Source: Acinetobacter kanungonis
GTDB taxonomy: Bacteria > Pseudomonadota > Gammaproteobacteria > Pseudomonadales > Moraxellaceae
Length of the DNA: 64,000 nucleotides
Assembly (NCBI RefSeq): GCF_009939195.1
Contig: NZ_JAACKC010000001.1
Span: 675,665-739,664, forward strand
Direction: 5' to 3'
Positions 8,822 through 18,634 of this stretch are shown in pieces. A model generated the notes under the pieces. The model saw nothing but the letters and a program-made list of their open reading frames with translations, ran no database searches and was not told the origin of the DNA. The stretch's first letter is position 1. The number at the start of each line of letters is the position of its first letter. Position numbers and translations under genes: made by a program.

Positions 8822-10219
8822 TTGACAAATATCTCTGGGACTCAATCGGCAGCGAAACTGCAAAAAAACCTTGGATTCTGGCACATTGTCATTATTGGTT
8901 TGGCTTACATCCAACCGATGACCTTGTTTGATACGTTTGGTTTAGTATCTGAAGAAAGCCATTACCATGTTCCGACCTCTTATATTATTGCCCTGATTGC
9001 AATTTTATTTACCTCCATTAGCTATGGGCATATGATCCGTCGCTACCCATCTTCGGGTTCAGCATATACCTATGCGCAGAAATCAATTCATCCGAATGTT
9101 GGTTTCATGGTGGGCTGGTCATCATGGTTAGACTACCTCTTATCACCAATGGTCAATATTGTCTTGGCGGTGATTTACTTAGAGGCTTTATTCCCTGGTG
9201 TAAACCACTGGGTCTGGGTCTTGGGTCTAACTGCACTGATGACAGGGGTAAACCTACGTGGTGCACGCTTCGTTGCTAACTTTAACAGTCTGATTGTTTT
9301 CGTTCAGCTAGGTGTAATTGCATACTTTACATGGATGGTATATCAATTACTTGCCGCTGGTGTGAATGCAGATGGCACATTGGTGAATGCCAAGTACCAA
9401 CTTTGGAGTCTTGAACCATTTTGGAACGAGATGACCACTATTGGTGCATTAATCACAGGTGCAACTTTACTCTGCTTCTCGTTCACTGGTTTTGACTCAT
9501 TAAGTTCATTGGCTGAAGAAACCAAAGATACTGAAAAGACGCTGCCGAAAGCCATTTTTATGACGGCACTATTTGCTGGTGTGATCTTCATTATCAGCAC
9601 TTATTTCATGCAAATTTACTTCCCGAACGACCCTACAACTTACTTTGAAGATGTTGCTGCAACTCAGCCAGACATCTTGCAAGCAGTCGGTGGTGTCGCT
9701 TTCAAAACAATCGTATTGTATTTTGCAATTGTGACGGTAATGGCTTCGGGGATTTCAGCACATGCTGGCGTATCACGCTTGATGTATGTCATGGGTCGTG
9801 ATGGTGTCATTAACAAGAAGATCTTCGGTCATATTAGCCCAAGAACGTATACACCATCGTACAACATTTTAATTGTTGGTTTGGTTGCACTGACTGCGGG
9901 CTTTATGGATCTCGACATCGTGATCTCAATGATTAGTTTCGGTGCCTTGACTGCCTTTACTTTTGTTAACTTGTCCGTGATTTCACGTTATGCCCTACGT
10001 GACGGTCGCACTAAAAATGCAAAAGAAATCATCAACTTTGTTGTAATTCCGATGCTAGGCTTTCTCAGTATTTTCGCCATGTGGCTTGAAATTGAAGAAA
10101 CGGCATTGAAATATGGCTTATGGTGGGCGATGTTTGGTATTTTATACTTAGGTTATAAGACCAAAGGCTTTAAACAGCCAGCGCCACAACACAATGAATT
10201 TGATGATCATCATCATTAA
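8822..10219 (+). CDS. APC-superfamily amino acid/polyamine permease
   Basis: A 465-residue protein with about 12 membrane segments and the APC fold (G-F-W-H-I-V-I-I-G-L near the N-terminus; F-S-F-T-G-F-D-S-L-S-S-L-A-E-E-T after the middle). It resembles the PuuP/YeeF-like group, which includes putrescine importers, but the substrate is not certain. The C-terminus ends in a D-D-H-H-H tail. The start is TTG at 8822 with GAGGAC before it. It is monocistronic, preceded by a sigma-54-type promoter and a leader hairpin, which suggests nitrogen control of a nitrogenous substrate. Confidence 0.85.
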   Translation: MTNISGTQSAAKLQKNLGFWHIVIIGLAYIQPMTLFDTFGLVSEESHYHVPTSYIIALIAILFTSISYGHMIRRYPSSGSAYTYAQKSIHPNVGFMVGWSSWLDYLLSPMVNIVLAVIYLEALFPGVNHWVWVLGLTALMTGVNLRGARFVANFNSLIVFVQLGVIAYFTWMVYQLLAAGVNADGTLVNAKYQLWSLEPFWNEMTTIGALITGATLLCFSFTGFDSLSSLAEETKDTEKTLPKAIFMTALFAGVIFIISTYFMQIYFPNDPTTYFEDVAATQPDILQAVGGVAFKTIVLYFAIVTVMASGISAHAGVSRLMYVMGRDGVINKKIFGHISPRTYTPSYNILIVGLVALTAGFMDLDIVISMISFGALTAFTFVNLSVISRYALRDGRTKNAKEIINFVVIPMLGFLSIFAMWLEIEETALKYGLWWAMFGILYLGYKTKGFKQPAPQHNEFDDHHH

Positions 10220-10230
10220 TTTTCATGCCT

Positions 10231-10259
10231 AAAAAAAGACGCTTGATGCGTCTTTTTTT
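10231..10259. terminator. bidirectional rho-independent terminator
   Basis: Stem AAAAAAAGACGC/GCGTCTTTTTTT with loop TTGAT lies between the convergent permease and flavodoxin genes. Confidence 0.88.
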
Positions 10260-10267
10260 ATTTCAGC

Positions 10268-10822
10268 TTATGCAGAAAACTTCTTGGTGATGCTGGCGAT
10301 ACGCTGTGCATAGACTTTTGCTGTGTCCAAATCACCTGATGGAATTTCTTCCACGCTAGCATCCGAAGGCGTTTGTACCAATAAACCGACAGAGCCACCT
10401 AAATTATTCACATCTTCGCGAGTTGCCGATTTACTGTTTGCAGGTAATAAACCTAAGCTCACCCAAATACCGCCATGCTGTGAAGCCAGAGTCTGTAGCT
10501 GAATAAGCGTGACTTGCTTATCACCATTCAAACTGGCGCTGTTGGTAAAGCCACCAAAAATTTTATCTTGCCATGCACGGTTAAACCATTTTTTCGAGCT
10601 TGCATCTGCAAACTTTTTAAATTGCCAAGGTGCCGTACCCATATAAGTCGGTGCACCAAAGACAATTGCATCAGATTGATCTAAGGTTTGCCAATCTTGT
10701 TCTTGAATATCACCATTCGCATCAATTTCGATGAGATTCGCGGCAATTTCTTGTGCAAATGTTTGAGCAATTACTTTGGTATGCCCGTAACCTGAAAAAT
10801 ATACTACTGAAATATTGGACAT
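10268..10822 (-). CDS. flavodoxin-fold NAD(P)H-dependent reductase (WrbA-like)
   Basis: A 184-residue flavodoxin-like protein. The FMN phosphate loop is S-G-Y-G-H-T-K near residue 8. F-G-A-P-T-Y-M-G-T and F-T-N-S-A-S-L-N-G-D-K are the other WrbA-type flavin contacts. Members reduce quinones or other electrophiles. I use the ATG at 10822, preceded by AGGA at good distance, instead of an upstream in-frame start 48 bp earlier. It is divergent from an HxlR regulator, and an inverted repeat in the shared region suggests that the regulator controls it, probably in response to electrophile or redox stress as in other HxlR-quinone reductase pairs. Confidence 0.85.
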   Translation of the reverse strand: MSNISVVYFSGYGHTKVIAQTFAQEIAANLIEIDANGDIQEQDWQTLDQSDAIVFGAPTYMGTAPWQFKKFADASSKKWFNRAWQDKIFGGFTNSASLNGDKQVTLIQLQTLASQHGGIWVSLGLLPANSKSATREDVNNLGGSVGLLVQTPSDASVEEIPSGDLDTAKVYAQRIASITKKFSA

Positions 10823-10934
10823 TTTGTTTTCCTGCTTATGCATTCGATTAGGTCGAAACCTAAGGCTCACTGTGATTCATTAAAAGATCACACCACATGA
10901 ATTCATGATACACTTATGAAACCTAGTATCAATT

Positions 10935-10952
10935 AGTTACCACTTGGTAACT
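10935..10952. promoter_or_regulatory. candidate HxlR operator between divergent genes
   Basis: The perfect inverted repeat AGTTACC-ACTT-GGTAACT sits in the 184-bp divergent region, 113 bp from the flavodoxin start and 55 bp from the regulator start. A dimeric winged-helix regulator such as the neighbouring HxlR protein is the natural ligand. Confidence 0.6.
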
Positions 10953-11006
10953 GGTCTAGAATCCATGTGAAATGATGCTTAATTCTCAACATGAGGCAGA
11001 GCTAAA

Positions 11007-11393
11007 ATGAATAACCCAATGAAATTCAACATCTTTCATCCAAACTGCCCTGCACGGCTTTTTTTTGAAAAATTTGCAGACAAATGGATTTTATTAATTG
11101 TGTACACTCTTGATCAGGAGTCACAACATTTCAATGAGTTGAAAAAGAATATTCTCGGGATTTCTCCCAAAGTGCTGTCACAAAAGTTAAAAATACTCGA
11201 ACGTGATGGTTTTTTGACACGCACCATTCACGAAGACAATATCATTCGAGTGGAATATGCACTGACTGAAATTGGCAAAGATTTTGCCCAAAATGCCTAT
11301 CAACTCAAAGATTGGGTCGAAGCAAATATAGAAAAAGTGATAGATTCTAGAACTGGATTTGACGAGCGCCAAGAAAAAAAAGAGCCAGCTTAA
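11007..11393 (+). CDS. HxlR-family transcriptional regulator
   Basis: A 128-residue winged-helix protein of the HxlR type. Cys13 in P-N-C-P-A-R lies at the position of the redox-sensing Cys found in many members. F-N-E-L-K-K-N-I-L-G-I-S-P-K-V-L-S-Q-K-L-K forms the recognition helix, and the wing is I-I-R-V-E-Y-A-L-T. HxlR proteins act as dimers on operators close to their own gene. Divergent from the flavodoxin reductase, with a palindrome between them. It converges on trmL with only 19 bp between. Confidence 0.9.
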   Translation: MNNPMKFNIFHPNCPARLFFEKFADKWILLIVYTLDQESQHFNELKKNILGISPKVLSQKLKILERDGFLTRTIHEDNIIRVEYALTEIGKDFAQNAYQLKDWVEANIEKVIDSRTGFDERQEKKEPA

Positions 11394-11402
11394 ACTGACT
11401 CT
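11381..11402. terminator. weak hairpin between HxlR gene and trmL
   Basis: Arms AGAGCCAG and CTGACTCT pair with one mismatch and overlap the HxlR stop codon. The A-run at 11374-11381 becomes a T-run for the minus strand, so it could terminate trmL. Confidence 0.4.
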
Positions 11403-11412
11403 CTAGAATAGC

Positions 11413-11898
11413 TTATTCTGCTGCCAATTGTTGGAAGCCTTGTTGACGCCATGCTTCATATACAATTACGGCTGTGGCATTCGACAAATTCAAACTACGT
11501 GAATTCGCTGCCATCGGTAAGCGAATCCAATGCTTTTGTGGGAACATTAAACGCACATGCTCAGGTAAACCACGTGTTTCTGGTCCCATCAACAAGGCAA
11601 TTGGACGGTTCAAATCTGAGGTATGCGGCGTTTCAGTGCCCTTGGTCGTTAAAGGATACACTGCATCTCGATCTACGCCTTGTGCAGCTAAAAATTCAAG
11701 ACATAGTTCAATATTGTCCCAAATTTGCATGCGTGCCCATTCATGATAATCCAAACCCGCACGCTTCAATTTTTTATCATCCAATTCAAAACCCAATGGC
11801 TTGATCAGATGTAGCTGCGCTCCAGTATTGGCACATAAACGAATGATATTGCCTGTATTAGCAGGAATTTCAGGCTCGTATAAAACAACATGGATCAC
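11413..11898 (-). CDS. trmL: tRNA (cytidine(34)-2'-O)-methyltransferase TrmL
   Basis: TrmL methylates the 2'-OH of the wobble nucleotide in tRNA-Leu isoacceptors using S-adenosylmethionine. The SPOUT-fold signatures are visible: E-P-E-I-P-A-N-T-G-N-I-I-R-L-C-A-N-T-G near the start, then G-P-E-T-R-G-L-P and the C-terminal knot N-L-S-N-A-T-A-V-I-V-Y-E-A. I place the start at GTG 11898 because alignment with E. coli TrmL puts the N-terminus there and GAGAAG precedes it; the frame stays open to TTG at 11910. It is last in the serS-cysG-trmL direction. Confidence 0.92.
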   Translation of the reverse strand: MIHVVLYEPEIPANTGNIIRLCANTGAQLHLIKPLGFELDDKKLKRAGLDYHEWARMQIWDNIELCLEFLAAQGVDRDAVYPLTTKGTETPHTSDLNRPIALLMGPETRGLPEHVRLMFPQKHWIRLPMAANSRSLNLSNATAVIVYEAWRQQGFQQLAAE

Positions 11899-12005
11899 AA
11901 CACTTCTCAACTTAGTAATTTTGCTATTTGGTAGATAAACAGTTCATGCTCAGAACAATTCAATCTCCAATCCATAGCAGTTAGGATGAAACAATGGCTA
12001 GCACT

Positions 12006-13379
12006 TTACTGCCATTGTAATTGTTCACGTAAACTCACCACTTCACCAATGATGGTTAAAGTCGGTGCTTGAATATGATGTTCGCTGACTTTGCTGGCAA
12101 TATCCGCCAAAGTTCCAACCACCACCTGTTGCTCAGGTGTTGTCCCTTTAGAAATTAAAGCAACTGGCATATTTGAGCGTTGTCCATGGGCGATGAGTTG
12201 TTGGCAGGTATTTTCTAGACCGACCAAGCCCATGTATAACACCAAGGTCTGATTCTCATACACCAATTCATTCCAAGGCAGCTCTGGCGAGCCTTCTTTG
12301 AGATGTCCTGTCAAGAATCGAACACTTTGCGCATAATCACGATGTGTTAAAGGAATGCCCGCATAAGCTGAACAGCCCGATGCTGCGGTAATCCCTGGCA
12401 CAACTTGGAACGTAATACCAGCGTCAAACAACTCTTGAATTTCTTCACCACCACGTCCAAAGATAAACGGATCTCCACCTTTCAGACGACAAACCCGTTT
12501 GCCTTGACTGGCGTACTTGACCAATAAAGCATTAATGCCTTCTTGCGGTACAGCATGATTTGAACGCGCTTTACCGACATAAATTTTTTCTGCATCACGG
12601 CGACATAAATCCATAATCGGCTGAGAGACCAGACGATCATAAATCACCACATCCGCTTGTTGCATCAGGCGTAATGCTTTTAAAGTCAAAAGCTCAGGAT
12701 CGCCCGGACCAGCACCAACCAAATAGACCTCACCTTGCGGCGTTTTCCATTCTTTCAGCGCCTGTTCAATCAGTTGATCTGCTGCATCTTCATTCCCATT
12801 AAACACCTGCTCTTTGAGTGGACTGGCATACAAGTCTTCCCAAAAAATACGGCGCTGGTCAGGATTGGCAATTTTCTCTTTGACCTTGGCACGCCATTTA
12901 CCCGAAAACTCAGCGAGTTTGCCCATGCCATGCGGAATCAAGGTTTCCAGTTGAGTTCGAATTTGGCGAGATAAAACAGGAGATGTACCATTACTCGCCA
13001 CCGAAAGAATTAAGGGCGAACGGTCAATAATGGCAGGTACCATAAAACGACAATGTGGAGGATCATCGACACTGTTGACCAGTACCTTTTCAGCTTCACA
13101 GACTTCAAACACCTGCTGATTGACTGCACGATCATTGGTCGCTGCAATCACAAGTCGATAGTCACGTAAATTCAACGGTATCTTAAACGCTTCAGCCAAA
13201 TACTGACCTTGGGTTTGTTCAACCAAAGCCAACAAATCTGCTTCAATTTCAGGAGCAATTACATGCAGTACTGCCCCTGCTTTGGCTAACAAAACTGCCT
13301 TGCGATAGGCAATGTGCCCACCGCCGACAATCAGACAAAGTTGCTGTTGCAGCTTCAAAGAGATTGGAAATATCTCCAC
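12006..13379 (-). CDS. cysG: siroheme synthase CysG
   Basis: A full-length 457-residue trifunctional enzyme. The N-terminal half (residues 1 to about 150, G-G-G-H-I-A-Y-R-K-A dinucleotide site) is precorrin-2 dehydrogenase/sirohydrochlorin ferrochelatase. The C-terminal half (from about residue 216, V-G-A-G-P-G-D-P-E-L-L-T-L-K-A) is SAM-dependent uroporphyrinogen III methyltransferase, with the R-L-K-G-G-D-P-F-I-F-G-R-G-G-E-E motif. The product is siroheme for sulfite and nitrite reductases. It lies 72 bp after serS on the same strand, a common pairing in Acinetobacter and Pseudomonas relatives. Confidence 0.96.
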   Translation of the reverse strand: MEIFPISLKLQQQLCLIVGGGHIAYRKAVLLAKAGAVLHVIAPEIEADLLALVEQTQGQYLAEAFKIPLNLRDYRLVIAATNDRAVNQQVFEVCEAEKVLVNSVDDPPHCRFMVPAIIDRSPLILSVASNGTSPVLSRQIRTQLETLIPHGMGKLAEFSGKWRAKVKEKIANPDQRRIFWEDLYASPLKEQVFNGNEDAADQLIEQALKEWKTPQGEVYLVGAGPGDPELLTLKALRLMQQADVVIYDRLVSQPIMDLCRRDAEKIYVGKARSNHAVPQEGINALLVKYASQGKRVCRLKGGDPFIFGRGGEEIQELFDAGITFQVVPGITAASGCSAYAGIPLTHRDYAQSVRFLTGHLKEGSPELPWNELVYENQTLVLYMGLVGLENTCQQLIAHGQRSNMPVALISKGTTPEQQVVVGTLADIASKVSEHHIQAPTLTIIGEVVSLREQLQWQ

Positions 13380-13451
13380 GGAATACCTCTAAAATTTGTA
13401 TCTGATCGTCTTCAAGCAATTTTCGTGCACAAAATGCACATACATCATCAA

Positions 13452-14768
<1,317 letters not shown>

Positions 14769-14852
14769 TCATACCAAAAAATACAGTCAGCAACGCTCAA
14801 GCACGACTACATTCAGGCAATAATCCATCAATTACACTGATGCTTCTGAAGA

Positions 14853-15650
14853 TTAATGCTCAGGATATTGTGGCAAACTCGGTAAATATTCTGGACGTAC
14901 AAATTTTTTCAAGCTGTAGTATGGCAATGTGAGTTCAGTCATGCCTTCTGCATAAGAGGCAAGCTCATACAATGGATACACGAATACCAAACCATTCGCC
15001 CCATAATAGAAATTGTCGCTTAGTTGCAACTTCGCTTTTTCAATATTATGTTCTTGTAACCAATTCAAATTATTGTCATACAGTGCATCGAGTACTTGTG
15101 CATCTGTCCCTTTCACCAAGATATCTTGCAAGGCTAAACGCTTTTTTTGTTTCAAATCGAAATTCACAAATTCTTGATGATACATCCCGTGTGCCGCCCC
15201 TGCGGAATAGCTATAACTCTGCATGGCAAAGGTTGCGAAATTATCATTCTGCCCGACATAGCGAACATAGGTTGAACTTTGATTCAGGCTGGGCTGTGCA
15301 TCATCATCCAAACGTACTTTTTGATTCGGTTGATCCGAAAATGCAATCGGGTCTGTTTTTTTAATCCGATCCATAAAATACTGGTCAATCCATTTCAAAT
15401 TAGTTTCAACCGTTTGGATATCGTATTGCGTACAACCTTCTGCTTCACAGGCTTCAGGCTTCGCTAACTTTACAGGAACGACTTTTGCCTGAATTGCAGG
15501 AATCACCTGTTCCGCTTTTGCTTCAGTATTGGTGGTTTTCGCTTCTGCGGATTGTTGCGACGCATCTCTCGGCTGACAACCTGCAAATAACACCACTGAA
15601 CAGAACAGCGGTAAAACCCAATATCGTTGTTTTAATTGGAAAGTATTCAT
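14853..15650 (-). CDS. DUF3298/RsiV-like lipoprotein
   Basis: A 265-residue lipoprotein. The signal peptide ends in the lipobox L-F-A-G-C with Cys25, followed by a flexible Ala/Glu/Lys-rich linker to about residue 60. The rest resembles the PdaC-sigma/DUF3298 region of RsiV-type proteins, including Y-S-Y-S-A-G-A-A-H-G-M-Y and the Y-Y-G-A-N-G-L-V-F-V-Y-P-L-Y-E-L-A stretch. No sigma factor is adjacent, so an anti-sigma role is not supported; a periplasmic lysozyme- or glycan-related role is possible. Two Cys near residues 68-73 may form a disulfide. Confidence 0.8.
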   Translation of the reverse strand: MNTFQLKQRYWVLPLFCSVVLFAGCQPRDASQQSAEAKTTNTEAKAEQVIPAIQAKVVPVKLAKPEACEAEGCTQYDIQTVETNLKWIDQYFMDRIKKTDPIAFSDQPNQKVRLDDDAQPSLNQSSTYVRYVGQNDNFATFAMQSYSYSAGAAHGMYHQEFVNFDLKQKKRLALQDILVKGTDAQVLDALYDNNLNWLQEHNIEKAKLQLSDNFYYGANGLVFVYPLYELASYAEGMTELTLPYYSLKKFVRPEYLPSLPQYPEH

Positions 15651-15800
15651 AAATAAACCTTGTATGCAATGTCTTCAAGCAATTCTTTTCACTATACAAA
15701 GTCTGACTTTAAGATGAAATTACAAAATGTAGCCCAATCCTATAGACCACACATTAAAATGAATATTTCAATCGGACTCATTTTTCGTTATCCACATAAA

Positions 15801-15825
15801 AAATGCAGCGCTTAGGCTGCATTTT
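15801..15825 (-). terminator. rho-independent terminator after lolA
   Basis: Stem AAATGCAGC/GCTGCATTT with loop GCTTAG has an A-run on the left that gives a T-run on the minus strand. It lies 35 bp past the lolA stop. Confidence 0.85.
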
Positions 15826-15858
15826 TATTACTCTTGATTTTAATGAAGATTTTTAGAC

Positions 15859-16557
15859 TTATTGATCAATAATGTCCGTGCCTTTCGGTGGGGTAAAATT
15901 AAAGGTTGATGCTGGAATTGACGCATTCACTTTGACATTATTAAATTTTACATACGTGGTTTGACCCAATGAATCTTGTAAAATCATTAAATTTGGAGCC
16001 TTATTCACACCAAAACTAATGGTCAAGCTTTGGAAGGCACCGTCATCACTTTTTGGGTAAAGGGTGTAATAGGTTTTGCCTTTATTCGGTTGCGTCACAC
16101 GATAAGACTGCATAATCTGGCTCGTATTGCCCGATAACAATAACGCAGGCGTATTTGCAACTTGCTCATCTAGGCTTTGACGAACAGCTTGTTGTAAGTC
16201 TGGATCATAAATCCACACTGTTTTTCCAGAGGTCACAATCGTCTGTTTTGCAGGAGTAGTCGTTTCCCAATAAAACTTACCAGGACGCGCGACTTTCATA
16301 GTGCCTTTAAAGGTCTGATTCATGTGTTGCGCAGTCAAACCTTTTTTCTGTGTTGCTTTTGTAGCGCCAGATGTTTTCGTTGTTTGCTCAAAATTAGCCG
16401 ATAAACTTTGAATACCACTTAACTGCTTCACTAAGTTTGCAGTTGCTTGTTGCTCCGATGCCGCGACTGGGGCTGCAAAAACAGTAGTACTCATCATCGG
16501 GGCTAAAGTTACTGCACCCAATGCCATAGCACATGTGGTTTTACGAAGCATATTCAT
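15859..16557 (-). CDS. lolA: periplasmic lipoprotein carrier LolA
   Basis: LolA shuttles outer-membrane lipoproteins from LolCDE to LolB across the periplasm. The 232-residue product has a signal peptide ending near V-F-A-A-P. The LolA core follows: L-S-G-I-Q-S-L-S-A-N-F-E-Q-T, then G-K-F-Y-W-E-T, the V-W-I-Y-D-P-D-L-Q-Q-A strand and a C-terminal F-N-F-T-P-P-K-G-T-D-I-I motif. I chose ATG at 16557, which has AAAGGTG 6 nt upstream; GTG at 16566 is in frame but poorly placed. A 23-residue insert with K-A-T-Q-K-K-G-L-T-A near residues 65-85 is longer than in E. coli. Confidence 0.92.
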   Translation of the reverse strand: MNMLRKTTCAMALGAVTLAPMMSTTVFAAPVAASEQQATANLVKQLSGIQSLSANFEQTTKTSGATKATQKKGLTAQHMNQTFKGTMKVARPGKFYWETTTPAKQTIVTSGKTVWIYDPDLQQAVRQSLDEQVANTPALLLSGNTSQIMQSYRVTQPNKGKTYYTLYPKSDDGAFQSLTISFGVNKAPNLMILQDSLGQTTYVKFNNVKVNASIPASTFNFTPPKGTDIIDQ

Positions 16558-16723
16558 GTCAATCACCTTTCTAATTTGCTATTTCGCAATCTATTGAAAG
16601 GCACATATTAAACCAATTCTAGTTGCTAATAATTGAGAATATAAGAAGATTTGTATATTTATTCAGGTTAAATGTAGTAAACCATCCATCATGATGAAGA
16701 CTTTATATTTATATTTTATGCAA

Positions 16724-16750
16724 AAAAGCCCCTGAATTTCAGGGGCTTTT
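16724..16750. terminator. rho-independent terminator between lolA promoter region and autotransporter 3' end
   Basis: The stem AAAAGCCCCTG/CAGGGGCTTTT lies 57 bp beyond the autotransporter stop, with the A-run giving T on the minus strand. Confidence 0.8.
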
Positions 16751-16754
16751 CTGC

Positions 16755-16810
16755 TTGAGCTACTAAGAGGATAAATGCCTATTTGAGCTACTAAGAAGTT
16801 AAATTCCTAT
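16755..16810. repeat. 28-bp imperfect tandem duplication at the autotransporter stop codon
   Basis: Copies 16755-16782 and 16783-16810 differ at three positions. The second copy contains the end of the autotransporter gene, including its TAG stop at 16807-16809, so the duplication covers the last codons and the first downstream bases. Confidence 0.85.
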
Positions 16811-18141
16811 TTCCACTGCCAACCGACCGCAGCACCTGCACCAAAGTCACCTTCACTATTGAATGTCACAGCTGCTTTATAGACATACTTGTTATTCTCA
16901 GTCACACCACTCATACCGAAGGCATAACCTTGTTCACCTTCCCACATACCCACACCAGTGCTGAACATACTCATACCTGCTTCAGTGGGTTGAGGTAAGG
17001 AAGCAATCGCAATACTGGATGCGACCGCAGCATAAGTTTTGTCTTCTAAATTTCTCATGTCTCTATTCAATGCATCTACACGACTGTCTGTATATGCTTT
17101 CGCATCATTCAGAGTTTGTTGTCCAACTTGATCAACATAAGCTTTTGCTTCATTTAAAGTAACGGTATCTGCTGCTGCCAGAGTCTCAGCTGTTACACCA
17201 TTCGTTCCATCTGTACCTTTTAAACTAGCTATCCAAGCAGCTAAATTCTCAGCGGCTGTTTTGTTTGAGTCAGGCGAAAAACTTCCTGTATCAACTGCAG
17301 CTTGATAAGCACTAACTCCATTTGTACCTGTTGCACCAGTTTCACCTTTTAAGCTTTCTACCCAAGCAGCAACTCCTTTTTCTGAATCAAAACCATTTTC
17401 TATTGCAATTTCATAGGCACTTTTACCATCCGCACCAGTTTCACCTTGTGGTCCTTGCGCTCCAGTTTCACCTTGTGGTCCTTGCGCTCCAGTTTCACCT
17501 TGTGGTCCTTGTGGTCCTTGTGGTCCTTGTGGTCCAGTATTGCCTCCACCGTGATGTCCACCACTGCCAGAGCCTCCACCATGTCCACCACTGCCAGAGC
17601 CTCCACCATGTCCACCACTGCCAGAGCCTCCACCATGTCCGCCACTGCCAGAGCCTCCACCATGTCCGCCACTGCCAGAGCCTCCACCATCATGTCCGCT
17701 ACCGCCAGAGCCTCCACCATGTCCGCCACTGCCAGAGCCTCCACCATCGTGTCCGCTACCGCCAGAGCCTCCACCATGTCCGCCACTGCCAGAGCCTCCA
17801 CCATGTCCGCCACCACCGCTATTTTCCCTATTATCTTTATAATGTCCTAAGCCTAAACCTTGACCATGCTCTTCATGACCCTGTCCATTATGATTCTGAT
17901 GAGTATCTATTTGGTTTCCCACTATTGATTTATCTTTTCCATATGCAAATGCATTCCCATTAGCCATATTACTTAAACTATGCATAGCACCTGTAATACT
18001 TTGCGTGGCTCCATCAAAGATACCAGCCCATACACCATTTGCTGTTGTAATTAAGACACCTAATAAAAGTAATTTTGGTGTAAATTTTTTTGATTTTTGC
18101 TGTTCAAAATGATGCTCAAGTATAGATTTTTTCATGTCCAT
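16807..18141 (-). CDS. trimeric autotransporter adhesin with Gly/His-rich and collagen-like repeats
   Basis: A 444-residue surface protein. After an extended basic N-region comes a hydrophobic signal segment ending near V-W-A (residue 39). Residues about 105-200 are built from 9- and 10-residue Gly/His/Ser units (G-G-H-G-G-G-S-G-S and a variant with H-D). Residues about 203-241 are 13 collagen-like Gly-X-Y triplets (mostly G-P-Q, G-E-T, G-A-Q). Two copies of a K-S-A-Y-E-I-A type module with a Trp-x-x-S-L-K-G end follow, then a coiled coil ([15 protein letters not shown]). The C-terminal four-strand YadA anchor, ending in V-G-W-Q-W-K, forms the trimeric outer-membrane pore. A role in adhesion is inferred. 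The Gly/His region could bind metal. Repeat number should be unstable. A CRP-like site lies upstream. Confidence 0.88.
   Translation of the reverse strand: MDMKKSILEHHFEQQKSKKFTPKLLLLGVLITTANGVWAGIFDGATQSITGAMHSLSNMANGNAFAYGKDKSIVGNQIDTHQNHNGQGHEEHGQGLGLGHYKDNRENSGGGGHGGGSGSGGHGGGSGGSGHDGGGSGSGGHGGGSGGSGHDGGGSGSGGHGGGSGSGGHGGGSGSGGHGGGSGSGGHGGGSGSGGHHGGGNTGPQGPQGPQGPQGETGAQGPQGETGAQGPQGETGADGKSAYEIAIENGFDSEKGVAAWVESLKGETGATGTNGVSAYQAAVDTGSFSPDSNKTAAENLAAWIASLKGTDGTNGVTAETLAAADTVTLNEAKAYVDQVGQQTLNDAKAYTDSRVDALNRDMRNLEDKTYAAVASSIAIASLPQPTEAGMSMFSTGVGMWEGEQGYAFGMSGVTENNKYVYKAAVTFNSEGDFGAGAAVGWQWK
17437..17534. repeat. tandem repeats encoding collagen-like Gly-X-Y triplets
   Basis: Three near-identical 27-bp units plus 9-bp GGTCCTTGT-type units encode 13 Gly-X-Y triplets in the autotransporter. 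Slippage would change length without breaking the frame because all units are multiples of 3. Confidence 0.85.
17541..17815. repeat. tandem 27/30-bp repeats encoding the Gly/His/Ser region
   Basis: About ten copies of a unit built on CTGCCAGAGCCTCCACCATG, alternating between 27 bp (G-G-H-G-G-G-S-G-S) and 30-bp variants with a His-Asp codon pair. The copies are almost identical, which points to recent amplification. The long ORFs on other frames here are artefacts of the repeat. Confidence 0.9.
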
Positions 18142-18184
18142 CTTCCTTATGCTTCTTATTTAAACCATTACACTCCTTAAAAAA

Positions 18185-18200
18185 TGTGATGTATATCACT
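18185..18200 (-). promoter_or_regulatory. CRP/Vfr-like site upstream of the autotransporter
   Basis: TGTGATGTATATCACT matches the TGTGA-N6-TCACA consensus at 9 of 10 positions and lies 44-59 bp before the autotransporter start. Confidence 0.45.
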
Positions 18201-18315
18201 ATTTTTAGGTATATTGAGATATAAGATAGATAACAAAATCTGGACGTATTCATCTAAATAATTGGTTTATAAGTTTTTTATTCTTTCAATTTCCAGACAA
18301 AGATTTCAAGGCAAA

Positions 18316-18342
18316 AAAAACCCGCATAAAATGCGGGTTTTT
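18316..18342 (-). terminator. rho-independent terminator after rpmA
   Basis: Stem AAAAACCCGCAT/ATGCGGGTTTTT with a 3-nt loop lies 15 bp past the rpmA stop; the A-run becomes T on the minus strand. Confidence 0.88.
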
Positions 18343-18357
18343 CTGAACAATTAAAAC

Positions 18358-18615
18358 TTATGCAGTTTCAACAGTTACATAGCGACGGCCAAACTGACCT
18401 TTCACTTCAAATTTTACTACGCCGTCAGCAGTAGCAAATAAAGTATGGTCACGACCCATACCAACATTTGCACCAGCGTGGAATTCTGTACCACGCTGAC
18501 GAACGATGATGTTACCAGCAGTCACAGCTTGACCACCGTACATTTTAACACCTAACATCTTAGGATTTGAGTCACGACCGTTCTTAGTCGAGCCACCGGC
18601 TTTTTTAGATGCCAT
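18358..18615 (-). CDS. rpmA: 50S ribosomal protein L27
   Basis: An 85-residue L27 with the canonical N-terminus [16 protein letters not shown] that reaches the peptidyl-transferase centre. [10 protein letters not shown] and H-T-L-F-A follow. No N-terminal extension of the Firmicute type is present. It follows rplU by 19 bp in the conserved rplU-rpmA operon. Confidence 0.98.
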   Translation of the reverse strand: MASKKAGGSTKNGRDSNPKMLGVKMYGGQAVTAGNIIVRQRGTEFHAGANVGMGRDHTLFATADGVVKFEVKGQFGRRYVTVETA

Positions 18616-18634
18616 GTCTATTTACTCCTCGTGA

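Noticed and set aside
17541-17815. Regular repeats that could suggest a CRISPR array
   Set aside because: There are no unique spacers; the units are contiguous and encode protein in frame.
17322-17963. Long plus-strand and alternative-frame ORFs over the autotransporter repeats
   Set aside because: They are translations of the tandem repeats in other frames (His/Ser/Leu runs) without start context; the minus-strand gene has signal peptide and YadA anchor.
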